DNA from: Candidatus Gastranaerophilales bacterium | GTDB taxonomy: Bacteria; Cyanobacteriota; Vampirovibrionia; Gastranaerophilales; Gastranaerophilaceae | NCBI GenBank assembly: GCA_944325595.1 | Contig: CALVAQ010000010.1 | Coordinates: forward strand, 1 to 63,334 | Direction of reading: 5' to 3' | Length of the DNA: 63,334 bases | In this document: positions 62,597 to 63,334 of the stretch, piece after piece | Layout: each line of letters opens with the position of its first letter | How positions within the stretch are numbered: position 1 is the first letter of the stretch | Translations under genes and position numbers: made by a program | Notes under the pieces: model-generated | Databases searched by the model: none | Told to the model about the DNA's origin: nothing | The model's input: only the letters and a program-made list of their open reading frames with translations

Positions 62597-62608
62597 AAAC
62601 GGATTATA
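62597..62608 (-). promoter_or_regulatory. Leaderless-type -10 of the glycosylase gene
   Basis: On the minus strand TATAAT (62603-62608), six bases, ATG (62596). A second minus-strand TATAAT lies in the palindrome at 62629-62634. Confidence 0.5.
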
Positions 62609-62628
62609 CATCAAATAGCAGAAAATAT

Positions 62629-62669
62629 ATTATACAAAAGAACTCTACAGTAGATTTCTTTTGTATAAT
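62629..62669. promoter_or_regulatory. 41-bp near-perfect palindrome, divergent promoter/operator
   Basis: Outer arms ATTATACAAAAGAA and TTCTTTTGTATAAT match exactly; inner arms TCTAC and GTAGA also match, with a central A at 62649 and a single mismatched pair. Each outer arm ends in TGTATAAT, a -10 box for outward transcription on its strand. It lies between the glycosylase gene and the small HTH gene, so a symmetric operator controlling both is likely. Confidence 0.75.
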
Positions 62670-62700
62670 TCTTCAATTTAAATAAAAAGGAGCAAATTTT

Positions 62701-62922
62701 ATGCAAAATTTTGAACTTAATCGCAAAATTATGATTGTTAATTTTATTTTTATGATGTATGGCTTAAAAGTTACAAAAGTAGCTAAAGATATTCATGTTG
62801 CAAACAGCACAGTTTCTATGTATTTGGCCGGAGAAATAAAGTGTACCTATCTTGAATTATATCTTATTGAAAAAGTATTCAAAATAAAAATCAAAGATTA
62901 CACTCTTAATACAGAAGAATAA
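62701..62922 (+). CDS. Small HTH DNA-binding protein
   Basis: This 73-residue protein has a Cro/C1-like helix-turn-helix: KVTKVAKDIHVANSTVSMYL, then AGEIKCTYLELYLIEKVF. It is close to the minimum size for a phage-type repressor and lacks an effector domain. It has a good AAAGGAG ribosome site and its own -10 box inside the 41-bp palindrome, so autoregulation through that palindrome is the simplest model. Confidence 0.75.
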   Translation: MQNFELNRKIMIVNFIFMMYGLKVTKVAKDIHVANSTVSMYLAGEIKCTYLELYLIEKVFKIKIKDYTLNTEE

Positions 62923-63083
62923 GTGCACAAGCCAGTTATATTTATGGCGCAGAACAATCGGTTTTATGAAAACTAACCTTACAGCGCAGGATACTCGAAG
63001 AGTAGAACCAGTGAGGATTTTCCATCAGAAAATCCGAATCGTGAGAGTCCGCAATATTCATATATTTATGAAATAAATAAAAA
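62923..63083. other. Spacer with several hairpins, possible structured RNA
   Basis: It contains TACTC-gaa-GAGTA (about 62991-63003), a perfect 8-bp hairpin GGATTTTC/GAAAATCC (63015-63022 and 63028-63035) and a GGTTTT/AAAAC...ACC pairing near 62960. No T run follows them, so they are not plain terminators. I recognise no RNA family. Confidence 0.35.
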
Positions 63084-63157
63084 TACCCCGGATTGGACTC
63101 GAACCAACGACGCACAGCTTAGGACGCTATCGCTCTATCCAACTGAGCTACCGGGGC
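63084..63157 (-). tRNA. tRNA-Arg, anticodon CCT
   Basis: A 74-base cloverleaf on the minus strand: acceptor GCCCCGG/CCGGGGT, D arm GCTCAGTTGGATAGAGC, anticodon stem ATAGC/GCTGT with loop GTCCTAA (anticodon CCT, for AGG), and T arm with GTTCGAGT. CCA is not encoded. Its 5' end is also part of a 94-bp tandem repeat to the right. Confidence 0.95.
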
Positions 63158-63334
63158 TTATTATATGCCGCCTCGTTTCTTGTCAGTTGGATAGAGCCTA
63201 ATTTTAAACTCACAAGCTTGCCGCTTGTTTAGCCAACTGAGCTACCGGGGCTTATTGTATGCCGCCTCGTTTCTTGTCAGTTGGATAGAGCCTAATTTTA
63301 AACTCACAAGCTTGCCGCTTGTTTAGCCAACTGA
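63139..63334. repeat. 94-bp tandem repeat containing the 5' part of the tRNA-Arg
   Basis: The block beginning CCAACTGAGCTACCGGGG recurs at 63139, 63233 and (cut by the window end) 63327, an exact 94-base period with one base difference seen. Each unit holds the tRNA acceptor/D-arm 5' sequence, then a second D-arm copy in inverse orientation (TCAGTTGG at 63183-63190 pairing with CCAACTGA at 63233-63240) enclosing a 6-bp hairpin ACAAGC/GCTTGT (63212-63217 and 63223-63228). Confidence 0.8.

Noticed and set aside
63158..63250. Second tRNA in the repeat unit
   Set aside because: The acceptor and D-arm 5' sequences are present, but there is no T arm or 3' acceptor strand, and the possible anticodon loop lacks U33.

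Overview
This window is an AT-rich, densely coded chromosomal segment of a Gram-negative, flagellated bacterium. The diderm envelope is shown by a BamA/Omp85 protein, a TonB-ExbB-ExbD-ExbD set and a TolC-like outer-membrane efflux protein. Flagella are shown by a FliD-like cap, FliS, a FliT/FlgN-like chaperone and a Maf/DUF115 glycosyltransferase. The gene mix (plain TatA-free accessory content, CobA, GlgA, radical SAM/PqqD genes) would fit a gut-type member of the Vampirovibrionia/Melainabacteria (Gastranaerophilales). That placement is an inference from overall character and has not been tested by phylogeny. I see no CRISPR array, prophage or recognisable insertion sequence.

Layout. Positions 1-2876 (-) hold the 5' part of a very large FliD-like protein, which runs off the left edge. 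Positions 3.1-8.9 kb (+) carry envelope genes: BamA, an exported glycine-zipper protein, TonB, ExbB and two ExbD. A TPR protein follows at 8.9-10.8 kb. Positions 10.8-14.3 kb (-) hold a YkgJ-type cysteine-cluster protein, a large EF-hand protein and a small protein sharing its N-terminal motif. Positions 14.5-25.7 kb are mostly + strand: hypotheticals, a 5-formyl-THF cyclo-ligase (-), an XRE regulator with CobA, a 672-residue unknown, FliS and its partner, a CDF metal exporter, a class III nucleotide cyclase, RecG and a nucleotide-kinase-like protein. Positions 26.1-35.4 kb hold RpiB, a receiver-STAS protein, TrmD-RimM with an RGG-like low-complexity protein, D-aminoacyl-tRNA deacylase with a Maf-like glycosyltransferase, a TPR protein, a coiled-coil unknown and RlmN. 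Positions 35.8-44.9 kb hold a MATE exporter, the complete dTDP-L-rhamnose operon (rfbC-B-D-A), a permease, small membrane or exported proteins, an HExxH membrane protein and a TolC-like protein.

The most distinctive region is a 14-gene, tightly spaced minus-strand cluster (44.9-59.4 kb). In transcription order it encodes a nucleotidyltransferase (NTP_transf_5 type), an HprK-like kinase fused to a PqqD domain, a stand-alone PqqD protein with an acidic tail, GT2, DUF4422-GT, DUF4422, GT2, GT2, GT8, two paralogous radical SAM enzymes, an FkbM methyltransferase, GT2 and a third radical SAM enzyme. It looks like a surface-glycan locus merged with a kinase/PqqD/radical SAM modification module. The upstream dTDP-rhamnose operon could feed it. 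The right end holds GlgA, a UbiA-type prenyltransferase, a hypoxanthine/uracil-type DNA glycosylase, a small HTH protein behind a 41-bp palindrome, tRNA-Arg(CCT), and a 94-bp tandem repeat built partly from that tRNA.

A recurring regulatory feature is a -10-like hexamer exactly six or seven bases before the ATG of genes without a Shine-Dalgarno sequence. It suggests leaderless mRNAs for at least six genes here.
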